Below, in pieces: positions 1-6,568 of a stretch of 41,461 nucleotides of DNA; within the stretch, counting starts at the first letter, position 1, and every line of letters begins with the position of its first letter. This DNA is from a virus. Position numbers and translations under genes: made by a program. The DNA is taken from positions 1 through 41,461 of IMG/VR virus record IMGVR_UViG_3300046011_003786; one strand, written 5' to 3'. Under the pieces are notes generated by a model. The model made no database searches, was not told the origin of the DNA, and saw nothing but the letters and a program-made list of their open reading frames with translations.

Positions 1-127
1 CAATAAGCAATAATCATTCCAACTTCTTAATCAACACCAACATCATTCGCACCCCGATAGAATGGAGGTTTTAGATGAGTCTGGGATATGCCTATGGGGG
101 AAAATGAAAATGCAACTAGGGCGGAAA
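1..127. repeat. Terminal direct repeat, left copy
   Basis: Bases 1-127 are identical to 41335-41461. Exactly 127 bases is the size expected of a k-mer overlap left when an assembler closes a circular contig, so I read it as proof of a circular (or circularly permuted / terminally redundant) genome rather than as a biological terminal repeat. Phages with T7-type terminases often do carry real direct terminal repeats, so the physical ends cannot be settled from sequence alone. Confidence 0.9.
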
Positions 128-174
128 AGCTAGAAATGTATTTCTTATGCAAATCCTAACTTCTTAATCAAACC
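128..174. other. Non-coding stretch between window start and first leftward gene
   Basis: Together with 1-127 and 41210-41334 this forms one continuous gene-free stretch across the arbitrary cut. It holds a degenerate third copy of the CTAACTTCTTAATCAA motif also found near 17-35. No convincing ORF with a ribosome binding site is present. An ATG at 62 opens a 23-codon frame without a Shine-Dalgarno sequence. Confidence 0.6.
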
Positions 175-588
175 TTAAACAACAACTTCTTTACGTACAC
201 AATATTTCTTTAGTGGAAGTTCTATCTGGTCTATTATCTTGTTCATTTGTGAGTAGCTACAAGTGATATATTTACCTCGTTCTACTTGACGATATACACT
301 AGATACTATGTTTCTAGTTCCAAGTGTAATAGCACTACGTAGTAGATATTCAGTTGAGTTACCAAACTGTTGTAGATTGTCTAATCCATATCCATAACCA
401 GCTAATACTCGTATTGTTATTTGTCTAAATGATTTGTATCGTTGAAGATATTGTATACTTACATCTCTGTATGGTGAGCCATAAGAGGTTAGTGCTGAGT
501 ATAGGATATCATTTGGTTCAAATAGATTGCCAGTAGGTATGTATCCTAATTGTTCTAGTTCTTTATATTTTGGTACTATATATTCCAT
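175..588 (-). CDS. Hypothetical protein, first gene of the leftward side
   Basis: This 137-aa protein matches no family I recognise. It is fairly polar with many Tyr and Ile residues, has no obvious membrane segment and no clear helix-turn-helix. It is divergent from the rightward operon, with its ATG only 30 bases from the first rightward start. No good Shine-Dalgarno sequence precedes the ATG, and a TTAAAAT -10-like element lies about 10-15 bases upstream, so the mRNA may be nearly leaderless or the true start may be internal. Placement at the divergent switch would suit an early or regulatory protein, but that is inference only. Confidence 0.6.
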   Translation of the reverse strand: MEYIVPKYKELEQLGYIPTGNLFEPNDILYSALTSYGSPYRDVSIQYLQRYKSFRQITIRVLAGYGYGLDNLQQFGNSTEYLLRSAITLGTRNIVSSVYRQVERGKYITCSYSQMNKIIDQIELPLKKYCVRKEVVV

Positions 589-596
589 GATATAAT
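588..596 (+). promoter_or_regulatory. Extended -10 promoter for the rightward operon
   Basis: The sequence TGATATAAT is a perfect extended -10 (TGnTATAAT) placed 22 bases upstream of the first rightward start codon, with AAAGGGG between them as ribosome binding site. There is no recognisable -35, which is normal for extended -10 promoters. It lies over the start codon of the divergent leftward gene. Confidence 0.65.
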
Positions 597-617
597 TTTA
601 ACATATAAAGGGGTTTT

Positions 618-794
618 GTGGATAAGATTTGTATTCAAGAGTTGGTCAAGAGATTGACTGAGGATTATATTCCATCAGGTGTTGAGATGATTGATGTACT
701 AGAACGTACTGAGTTCCAGAGGGGTAAGATAGCTGGAGTAGCTATGGTTATTGATAGCCTAGAGAGATTGGTTGAGGATTTGAATCGTGAGTAA
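618..794 (+). CDS. Small hypothetical protein, first rightward gene
   Basis: A 58-aa protein starting at GTG (618) after an AAAGGGG ribosome binding site. It begins MDKICIQELV and is mostly helical, with alternating charged and hydrophobic residues. Its end overlaps the acetyltransferase start by 8 bases, which suggests translational coupling. No family recognised. Being the promoter-proximal gene of the late operon it could be a small regulator, but nothing in the sequence proves it. Confidence 0.6.
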   Translation: MDKICIQELVKRLTEDYIPSGVEMIDVLERTEFQRGKIAGVAMVIDSLERLVEDLNRE

Positions 795-1251
795 AATAAC
801 GTACGAAGAAGAAGAGCTAGATTTAGAGTTGGCTAATGAACTTATGCCATTGCTTGAACTGCATAGACAAGAATTGAGTGCTTATCAGGATATGAAGTTA
901 AATGTAGATGTGTATGGATATATTACTATGTATAACATGGGAATGTATAAGTGCTTTATAGCTAGAAATGAGAGTCAGCATGTAGTTGGTTATTTATGTT
1001 ATACAATAGCTAGGAATATGCACTACAACGATTATACTATTGGCATCCAAGATGTGTTATACGTTGATAAGTCAGCTAGAGGTGCTATGATTGGAAGTAG
1101 ATTAATTGCGTTCTCTGATGATATAATGAAGAATAAGTATGGTGTTAATGTTGTATCTCAGCACGTTAAGACAAAGCATGATATGGAGTCTATTATGAAA
1201 CGTAATGGATATACTTGGATTGAAAAGATTTACTCAAAGAGATTAAATTGA
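787..1251 (+). CDS. GNAT-family N-acetyltransferase
   Basis: A 154-aa protein with the GNAT layout: an N-terminal helix pair, a central strand (VGYLCYTIAR), then a strand reading DVLYVDKSARG followed by GAMIGSRLIAF, which matches the acetyl-CoA pyrophosphate-binding loop (R/Q-x-x-G-x-G/A) preceding helix alpha-3. The C-terminal part (KRNGYTWIEKIYSK) fits the last GNAT strands. The start is GTG inside the previous gene. GNAT genes are common just upstream of the head genes in T7-like phages. The substrate is unknown and could be a protein or a small molecule. Its stop overlaps the next start. Confidence 0.8.
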   Translation: MSKITYEEEELDLELANELMPLLELHRQELSAYQDMKLNVDVYGYITMYNMGMYKCFIARNESQHVVGYLCYTIARNMHYNDYTIGIQDVLYVDKSARGAMIGSRLIAFSDDIMKNKYGVNVVSQHVKTKHDMESIMKRNGYTWIEKIYSKRLN

Positions 1252-1829
1252 GCAACTATATCAACTATGGTAGATTGTCTACGTTTGATACAGTAAAAGA
1301 ACTAGCACTAAGTGAAGACTTCTCTAGGTCTACTCTTAGAGAACTTACTGATAGTCAAAAACATACGAGAGTATCTATTGGTCTATTTAATATACTGGAT
1401 GGCATGGAAGGATATGCTAATAGTAATATGTTCTTTAAATACCATGAACTACTAGAAGATGTAGTATCAGCAGTCAAAGAAAGATATGGATATTCTAATA
1501 TTACGTATAACTCATTAATGGTTGTAAAGCTAATTCCAAATGGAGTTATATCAACACATATAGATGAATATGGAAGATACGCAGTATCTCATCGTATTCA
1601 TATACCAATCAAGACAAACTCTGAATGTATATTTAATATAGACGGTGAGATTAAACATTTAGAGGAGGGAAGTATAGTTGAGATAGATAATATGAAACCG
1701 CATAGTGTAGTTAATGGCGATGAAGATAGGATACATTTGATTGTAGATATATCAGAGTCTAATGATACTGAGTACGAATTTGATAAATACGTAATATCAA
1801 ATAAGATACCAGAATATTTTTATACTTAA
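1248..1829 (+). CDS. Aspartyl/asparaginyl beta-hydroxylase-like 2-oxoglutarate/Fe(II) dioxygenase
   Basis: A 193-aa protein with the double-stranded beta-helix signature of the Asp/Asn beta-hydroxylase family. Candidate iron ligands are H104 and D106 (motif HIDEYGR) and H152 (PHSVVNGD). R116/H118 (HRIHIPI) and R161 (RIHLIVD) fit the family's conserved 2-oxoglutarate-binding region. FNIDG and the following loop match the usual strand between ligands. The start is TTG (1248), overlapping the acetyltransferase stop. Coupling to a GNAT gene ahead of the virion genes suggests modification of a phage structural or host protein; this is inference. Confidence 0.75.
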   Translation: MSNYINYGRLSTFDTVKELALSEDFSRSTLRELTDSQKHTRVSIGLFNILDGMEGYANSNMFFKYHELLEDVVSAVKERYGYSNITYNSLMVVKLIPNGVISTHIDEYGRYAVSHRIHIPIKTNSECIFNIDGEIKHLEEGSIVEIDNMKPHSVVNGDEDRIHLIVDISESNDTEYEFDKYVISNKIPEYFYT

Positions 1830-1839
1830 AGGAGATAAT

Positions 1840-2139
1840 ATGGGATGGTCAGCAGCAGCAATGGTTGCAGTATCTGCATTTAGTGCAAGGGAACAGAAGA
1901 TGGCTGGAGATAAGGCTAGAGACGCTCAAAATTCAGCAGCAGAAGCAGCTAGACAACAAGAGATGGAAGCTAGACGTATTGCAGCAAGTGCTAAGCCAAT
2001 GGAAGAAACAGCTACATTGCTAACTGGTGGAAGCAAAGGAAGTGTATTGGGTAATTTAGGTCTTATGGTAGAACCAACTTCTAAAAGGGTGTCTAGTCTA
2101 GGTGGTACAACTGCTACTGGATTAGGGTTTGGGGTATAG
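1840..2139 (+). CDS. gp7.3-like small virion protein
   Basis: A 99-aa protein starting after AAAGGAGATAAT. It has an Ala-rich N-terminal hydrophobic patch, a charged helical middle rich in Ala, Arg and Gln, and a Gly/Ser-rich tail ending GLGFGV. T7 gp7.3 is also 99 aa, lies just upstream of the portal gene and has a Gly/Ser-rich C-terminus. Similarity is by position, size and composition rather than clear sequence identity. A role as a tail-tip or ejected host-range protein is inferred from T7. Confidence 0.6.
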   Translation: MGWSAAAMVAVSAFSAREQKMAGDKARDAQNSAAEAARQQEMEARRIAASAKPMEETATLLTGGSKGSVLGNLGLMVEPTSKRVSSLGGTTATGLGFGV

Positions 2140-2141
2140 AT

Positions 2142-3641
2142 ATGGGTAAGTTTGGAGAATTAAGTCCTAAAGCTTTCTATGCAAAGCATAGCAGTGATAG
2201 GCTAACATATGAAGATACAGCTGAACGTATTAGTAAAAAGACAATTCCATATATCATGGTTCAAAAAGGCTCTACATCTACTACTAAATTGGCTGATAGT
2301 TGTAGTCAATCATTTTGTGGTGGGCTAGTAAGCAACTTAAAGTCCAAGATGGGTATGAGCTTACTTCCTCCTAGTACATCTAGCTTTAGATTAGAGCCAG
2401 ATAGAGAAGCACTAGAGACTATTACTCAAGGTAATGGTGATATGGTAAGTGCTATATATGCTAAGCTATCGTCTGTTACAGCTAATATCAATAAAGAGAT
2501 TGAAGCACAACAGATGAGAGACAGTGTGTTTGACTTATTGACACAATTGATTGTTGTTGGTTCAGTAGTTATTGAGAAAGTGAAGGATGATGGTATCAAG
2601 ATTCATCCATTGCGTAACTTTACTGTAGATTTAGATAGTCGTGGTGAAGCTAGAGCTATGTGTATTATGGAGAAGATTAAAGATTTACCAGACGGTATTA
2701 GTCCTAGTCAAGAAAAAGATGAGTATGACTTGTATACTTTGATTGAGCGTAATTGGGATGATAAGAAATGGTATATGACTCAATCTATTGAGGATGAGAT
2801 TGTAGGCAAAGAACAGAAGTTTACTGATTACACATTGCCATTCCAATACATTGGATGGACTTGGATTGTTGGTGATACATATCATCGTCCTTATGCTGAA
2901 GATTTCATTGATGACATTGAGCAGTATGATGCTTTGTCTAAGGTTCTTACTCAAGGTAGTATTATTGCTAGTAAGTCATTGATATTTGTAGACCAGAAGG
3001 GAAATAGAACCAAGATTAAAGATGTATCTGACTCTGAGAATGGTGATATCATTAATGGTAGAGCTGATGATGTAACAGCATTTCAATTACAGAAGAACTT
3101 TGATTTTCAAGTTCCAATGGCTAGGCTACAAGAGATTGGAAAACACTTATCAAAGTCATTTTTAGATAGTCAATCAGTTACAAGAGATGCAGAAAGGGTT
3201 ACAGCACAAGAGATTCAGTATATGGCTCAAGAGCTAGAGAAGTCTAGCCTATCAGGTGTCTATTCTAAATTGGCTAAGAAGCTTTCTAAGCGTATTGTAG
3301 AATGGATTATGCAAGAGATTAACGTCAAGTTTGATGGTATCTCTATTAACGTAATCACTGGACTAGATGCACTAGGAAGAAGTCAAGAAGCTCAGAAGTT
3401 AGATGCTTATATGCAACGAATGGGAGCTATGGGAATGATTGATATGTTCAATAAAGCTGAACTAGCAATTAGATATGCAAGCTTTGATGGTATTGATACA
3501 ACTGGACTATTAAAACCTCCATCTCAAATAGCTCAGGAGCAACAACAAGCTCAACAACAAGCTGTTATGGCTCAAGGTGACCAAGCACTAGCTCAATCAG
3601 CTGGACAAGCTATGGGTGAACACCTAGCACCACAAGGTTAA
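2142..3641 (+). CDS. Portal (head-tail connector) protein, T7 gp8-like
   Basis: A 499-aa protein with the composition and layout of podovirus head-to-tail connectors: an N-terminal segment with a YIMVQKGSTSTTKLADS region, a central beta-rich wing, a clip/stem region, and a Gln/Ala-rich C-terminal tail (QEQQQAQQQAV) typical of T7-type portals. T7 gp8 is 536 aa. It starts 2 bases after the gp7.3-like gene and precedes the scaffold gene as in T7. It would form the dodecameric vertex through which terminase packages DNA. Confidence 0.9.
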   Translation: MGKFGELSPKAFYAKHSSDRLTYEDTAERISKKTIPYIMVQKGSTSTTKLADSCSQSFCGGLVSNLKSKMGMSLLPPSTSSFRLEPDREALETITQGNGDMVSAIYAKLSSVTANINKEIEAQQMRDSVFDLLTQLIVVGSVVIEKVKDDGIKIHPLRNFTVDLDSRGEARAMCIMEKIKDLPDGISPSQEKDEYDLYTLIERNWDDKKWYMTQSIEDEIVGKEQKFTDYTLPFQYIGWTWIVGDTYHRPYAEDFIDDIEQYDALSKVLTQGSIIASKSLIFVDQKGNRTKIKDVSDSENGDIINGRADDVTAFQLQKNFDFQVPMARLQEIGKHLSKSFLDSQSVTRDAERVTAQEIQYMAQELEKSSLSGVYSKLAKKLSKRIVEWIMQEINVKFDGISINVITGLDALGRSQEAQKLDAYMQRMGAMGMIDMFNKAELAIRYASFDGIDTTGLLKPPSQIAQEQQQAQQQAVMAQGDQALAQSAGQAMGEHLAPQG

Positions 3642-3648
3642 ATACTTG

Positions 3649-3657
3649 TGGTACAAT
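3649..3657 (+). promoter_or_regulatory. Possible extended -10 promoter upstream of scaffold genes
   Basis: TGGTACAAT fits TGnTACAAT and lies 33 bases before the next start codon, in one of the few gaps of the virion operon. There is no -35. One mismatch to the consensus and only weak context make this a tentative call. Confidence 0.35.
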
Positions 3658-3689
3658 TACAGTTCAAATAAAACTAAAGGAACGTCCAA

Positions 3690-4007
3690 ATGGCTCGTAC
3701 ACCAGCATTAACAGAAGAAGAAGTAGAGGTTGTAGTAGTTCCAGATGAGAACTCTACACATATCCATACATATAGCGCAGAAGAATATAAGGCTATGAGT
3801 AAAGCTAACGGTACAGTAATGGGTCGTAAGCAAGGTCAAAAGACAAAGCTATCAACAGAGGAACTAAGGGTTCTTATTAATGAGAAGTGGACTGCTGAGG
3901 AAGTTAAAGACAAGCATGGTCTTGACGATGAAGAGTTAAAGCAAGTAGTTTGGAAACTATCTCAAGAAGAACGTCTTGATAAACCAATTAAGTTTGGAAA
4001 GCTGTAA
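3690..4007 (+). CDS. Hypothetical protein between portal and scaffold
   Basis: A 105-aa protein. Residues 1-20 are acidic with a valine run (VEVVVVP). The C-terminal half (LSTEELRVLINEKWTAEEV) looks like a small helical domain that could bind a partner. Preceded by AAAGGAACG. T7-like phages often have a small gene at this spot; no function is known to me. Its stop lies 3 bases before the scaffold start. Confidence 0.75.
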   Translation: MARTPALTEEEVEVVVVPDENSTHIHTYSAEEYKAMSKANGTVMGRKQGQKTKLSTEELRVLINEKWTAEEVKDKHGLDDEELKQVVWKLSQEERLDKPIKFGKL

Positions 4008-4010
4008 CAG

Positions 4011-4805
4011 ATGGCTGAAGAACTACAAGACCCTATGGCTCAATACCAAGAGCCAGTAGCAGAAACAGTCGTAGAAGATAATGCTGGGGGATTACCTTCA
4101 GTCAAAGAAGAGTCAGCTATTGCATTAGAGAACTTCCAATTCACTGAAGAGCAAGTAGCTAAGTATTTCAAGAATGGTAAACTACAAGGTAGGTTTGATA
4201 ATATTGAGGGAGTATTAAATACTCTTAAATCGGTAGAGGATAAGTATGCTAATGCAGTTAGAGAGCAAAAATCATCTGCAACAAAAGTTGACATGAATGA
4301 AGTAGCTCAACCATTGATTGAAAAGTTTATGGCTGACAATATGGAACTAACACCAGAATTGATTGCTGAAGCTGAGAGTAAAGGCATTGACATTCGTGAT
4401 GTTAAGCTTGCTGCTATTGATATTCGTGAACAATTAGCTAAATCTCACGCTATTGTAGGTGGAGCAGATGAGTATAATGCAATGCTAGAATGGGGAAGAG
4501 CTAATCTTGATGATACGAAGAAGGCTGAGTTTGACAAAGGCTTAAAGTCTGGTATGGGAGAGTATGCCATTAAAGGATTATACGCTGACTATAAAGCTAG
4601 CCTATCTGATTCATCAACACCTACTCAACGAATCAGTGGTAACACAAACAATGCCCCATCAACTGGTGGATACACTTCACAATTAGAAATTATGAAGGAT
4701 AAGGCTTACTTAAATACAATGCAAGGACGTAATGATAGAGCAGCACAAGCAGCTCACCAATCTCGTCTAGCACGAACTCCAGACCACGTTGTGTTTGGAC
4801 GATAA
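4011..4805 (+). CDS. Capsid assembly scaffolding protein, T7 gp9-like
   Basis: A 264-aa, acidic, mostly helical protein placed directly before the major capsid gene. The N-terminus is low-complexity and Glu-rich, the middle contains long amphipathic helices, and the C-terminus is basic (LARTPDHVVFGR), as expected for the scaffold segment that contacts the capsid protein. T7 gp9 is 307 aa. It would direct procapsid assembly and leave before or during packaging. Confidence 0.85.
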   Translation: MAEELQDPMAQYQEPVAETVVEDNAGGLPSVKEESAIALENFQFTEEQVAKYFKNGKLQGRFDNIEGVLNTLKSVEDKYANAVREQKSSATKVDMNEVAQPLIEKFMADNMELTPELIAEAESKGIDIRDVKLAAIDIREQLAKSHAIVGGADEYNAMLEWGRANLDDTKKAEFDKGLKSGMGEYAIKGLYADYKASLSDSSTPTQRISGNTNNAPSTGGYTSQLEIMKDKAYLNTMQGRNDRAAQAAHQSRLARTPDHVVFGR

Positions 4806-4815
4806 AAAATAACAC

Positions 4816-4845
4816 TTGACATATAATAAAAAATATGTCTATAAT
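4816..4845 (+). promoter_or_regulatory. Consensus sigma70 promoter for the major capsid gene
   Basis: TTGACA at 4816-4821 and TATAAT at 4840-4845 with an 18-base spacer: both hexamers are perfect consensus. It lies in the only large gap of the head operon, about 150 bases before the capsid start. It gives the most abundant virion protein its own host-polymerase promoter, the role played in T7 by a phage-specific late promoter. Confidence 0.85.
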
Positions 4846-4855
4846 TTCAAAGGTT

Positions 4856-4873
4856 TGTTGGGGAAACCCAACA
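4856..4873 (+). other. GAAA-tetraloop hairpin in the capsid mRNA leader
   Basis: TGTTGGG and CCCAACA form a perfect 7-bp stem closing a GAAA (GNRA) tetraloop. It starts only a few bases after the expected transcription start, so it would sit at the 5' end of the capsid transcript, a place where a hairpin protects mRNA from RppH/RNase E attack. A second nested hairpin follows at about 4924-4972 (GTTTGTA / TACAAAC outside, GTTG / CAAC inside). Confidence 0.6.
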
Positions 4874-4998
4874 GCGGAAAACATTCTTCACAAGACTCTA
4901 GTATATTGCTGGTAACCTTAGTAAGTTTGTAGATATGTTGGGCGAAACACAACCAAATAACTTTACAAACAATCCCATATCGGGAATAAGGATTTACT

Positions 4999-5925
4999 AT
5001 GCCATATACTGGAGCTTCTGCACCTTCCGTAGGTACAACTTCGTCTGCAACTCTTAGTCGTGATGTATATCTTGATACATTACAAGCGTTTACTCGTAAT
5101 TTGATTTTTGTTCCTTACTTGTATACACAAACAATTCAAAATGGTACTGGTGGTCAGTTCATTATTGAAGGTAAAATGGATGCTGCTGATAACAACATTG
5201 CATCATATTCTGCTGGTACACAAGTTAACGTAACTGCTGGTACTCAAGACCAACGTATTATTAACCTTGACCGTCCCCAGTATGAAGCACGACGTATTGA
5301 CCGTTTCGATGAGTCTGTTGCTAGATATGATGTAATTGCTATGCAAGTTCGTCAGATGAGTGCTAACTTGGCTGCTAAGGTTGACCGTAAATGTGCTGCT
5401 GCTATTGAAGCTGCTTCTCTTGCAACTGGTTTAGCTGGAAACGGAAATGGTTCAGTTGTTGTTAATGCTAAACTTCTTGGTGGTGCTTCTGCTGCAACTA
5501 CTCCATCTGCTCTTGGTGATGAACTTGCTGCATCTATCTTCGCTGCTGCTGCTGCTATTCGTGCTTCAGACGATATGGGTGATGCTTATGTTGCTGTTAA
5601 CCCTCAACAATACTCATTCTTGGTTCAATCTGCTCGTGCTACTTATGGTGAGTATATGGACGGAAACAACGGTGGATACAACACTGGTAAAGTAATGATG
5701 ATTGGTGGAGTTACTGTTCTTCAGACTAACCAACTTCCTTCTACTGCTGGTCTTATTGGTTTAGTATTTACTAGCCAAGCTGCTGGTCTTGTTAAGTTGT
5801 GGGACGTTCAGTCTAAAATCTCTGAGCAACCAGATTTCTTGGATGCTAAATTGATTACTGCTTCTTTCTCTAACGGTGTTGGTACTCTTCGTGCTAACTC
5901 AGCTGTATCAATCAAGAACGTTTGA
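4999..5925 (+). CDS. Major capsid protein, T7 gp10-like
   Basis: A 308-aa protein with the HK97-type layout of podovirus capsid proteins: an Ala/Gly-rich N-terminal arm, an E-loop region (GGQFIIEGKMDA), a long spine helix rich in Ala (LAASIFAAAAAIRASDD), then a P-domain-like segment (YVAVNPQQYSFLV) and a C-terminal beta strand region. T7 gp10A is 345 aa. The gene has its own promoter and structured leader, an AAGGA ribosome binding site, and uses more C-ending Asn/Asp codons than its neighbours, as expected for very high expression. A stable hairpin follows it. Confidence 0.92.
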   Translation: MPYTGASAPSVGTTSSATLSRDVYLDTLQAFTRNLIFVPYLYTQTIQNGTGGQFIIEGKMDAADNNIASYSAGTQVNVTAGTQDQRIINLDRPQYEARRIDRFDESVARYDVIAMQVRQMSANLAAKVDRKCAAAIEAASLATGLAGNGNGSVVVNAKLLGGASAATTPSALGDELAASIFAAAAAIRASDDMGDAYVAVNPQQYSFLVQSARATYGEYMDGNNGGYNTGKVMMIGGVTVLQTNQLPSTAGLIGLVFTSQAAGLVKLWDVQSKISEQPDFLDAKLITASFSNGVGTLRANSAVSIKNV

Positions 5926-5937
5926 TTATACTTTAAG

Positions 5938-5955
5938 TACCTTCTTCGGAAGGTA
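5938..5955 (+). terminator. UUCG-loop hairpin after the capsid gene, likely partial terminator
   Basis: TACCTTC-TTCG-GAAGGTA forms a perfect 7-bp stem with a C(UUCG)G tetraloop, among the most stable known. The following bases are AT-rich (TTATAAATTAT) but lack a long T run, so it may attenuate rather than stop transcription, or act as a 3' stabiliser. T7 places its main late terminator at the same position, after gene 10. Confidence 0.7.
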
Positions 5956-5977
5956 TTATAAATTATAAGGAGCTTCT

Positions 5978-6568
5978 ATGGCATATATCCAAAACGAATA
6001 CGACTCAAGCAAGTTGCTTCTAACTGCTATCAATGTATTGCTACAAACAATTAATGAATTACCTATTGAGTCTGATACTGACTTGGCTAACTCAACTACT
6101 GGACAACTAGCAGAGATGGTTCTACTTGAAGTCAAAAAAGCTGTACTAGCTGGTGGATGGGATTTTAATACAGATGAGGGATATGAGTTTCCAGTTGATT
6201 TAACTGGAGAAATTGCTATACCTATGAATGTATTAGATATAACAGCATCAAGTGATAAGAAGATTATTATGAGAGACTGGAGACTATACGACAAGACTCT
6301 GTTTACTAATAAGTTTGAAGAACCAGTTCCTTGTGATGTTATCTGGGATATGGATTTCAATGCACTAACTCATCCTATTCGCCACTACATTACTATTAGA
6401 GCAGCTAGAATATTTCAGGCTAGAACTATTGGGGATACAGCTTCATACTCATACACAACAAAAGATGAAGAAGATGCTTTTGTATCAGCTAAGATGAGTG
6501 AAAGTAGAACTGGTAAATACAATATGATTAACTCATCATTTGGTATTCAGATGAAAGGGAACAGATAA
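5978..6568 (+). CDS. Tail tubular protein A, T7 gp11-like
   Basis: A 196-aa protein, the same length as T7 gp11. It is helical with the typical motif pattern of the podovirus gatekeeper: an N-terminal helix, a conserved GGWDFNTDEGYEF segment, and a C-terminal region beginning IRAARIFQARTIGDTASYSY. It would form the ring that joins portal to nozzle. Its stop overlaps the start of tail tubular protein B by one base (TAATG), as in many T7-like phages. Confidence 0.92.
   Translation: MAYIQNEYDSSKLLLTAINVLLQTINELPIESDTDLANSTTGQLAEMVLLEVKKAVLAGGWDFNTDEGYEFPVDLTGEIAIPMNVLDITASSDKKIIMRDWRLYDKTLFTNKFEEPVPCDVIWDMDFNALTHPIRHYITIRAARIFQARTIGDTASYSYTTKDEEDAFVSAKMSESRTGKYNMINSSFGIQMKGNR

Noticed and set aside
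62-133. 23-codon frame MEVLDESGICLWGKM... in the terminal repeat
   Set aside because: No Shine-Dalgarno sequence and no supporting context.
62-140. Possible hammerhead-like ribozyme (GATGAGTC ... GGAAAA)
   Set aside because: The conserved CUGAUGA and GAAA cores cannot be aligned with three stems.
5447-5695. 82-aa Leu-rich frame inside the capsid gene
   Set aside because: Plus-one shadow of Ala/Thr codons in the capsid gene; no independent start signal.
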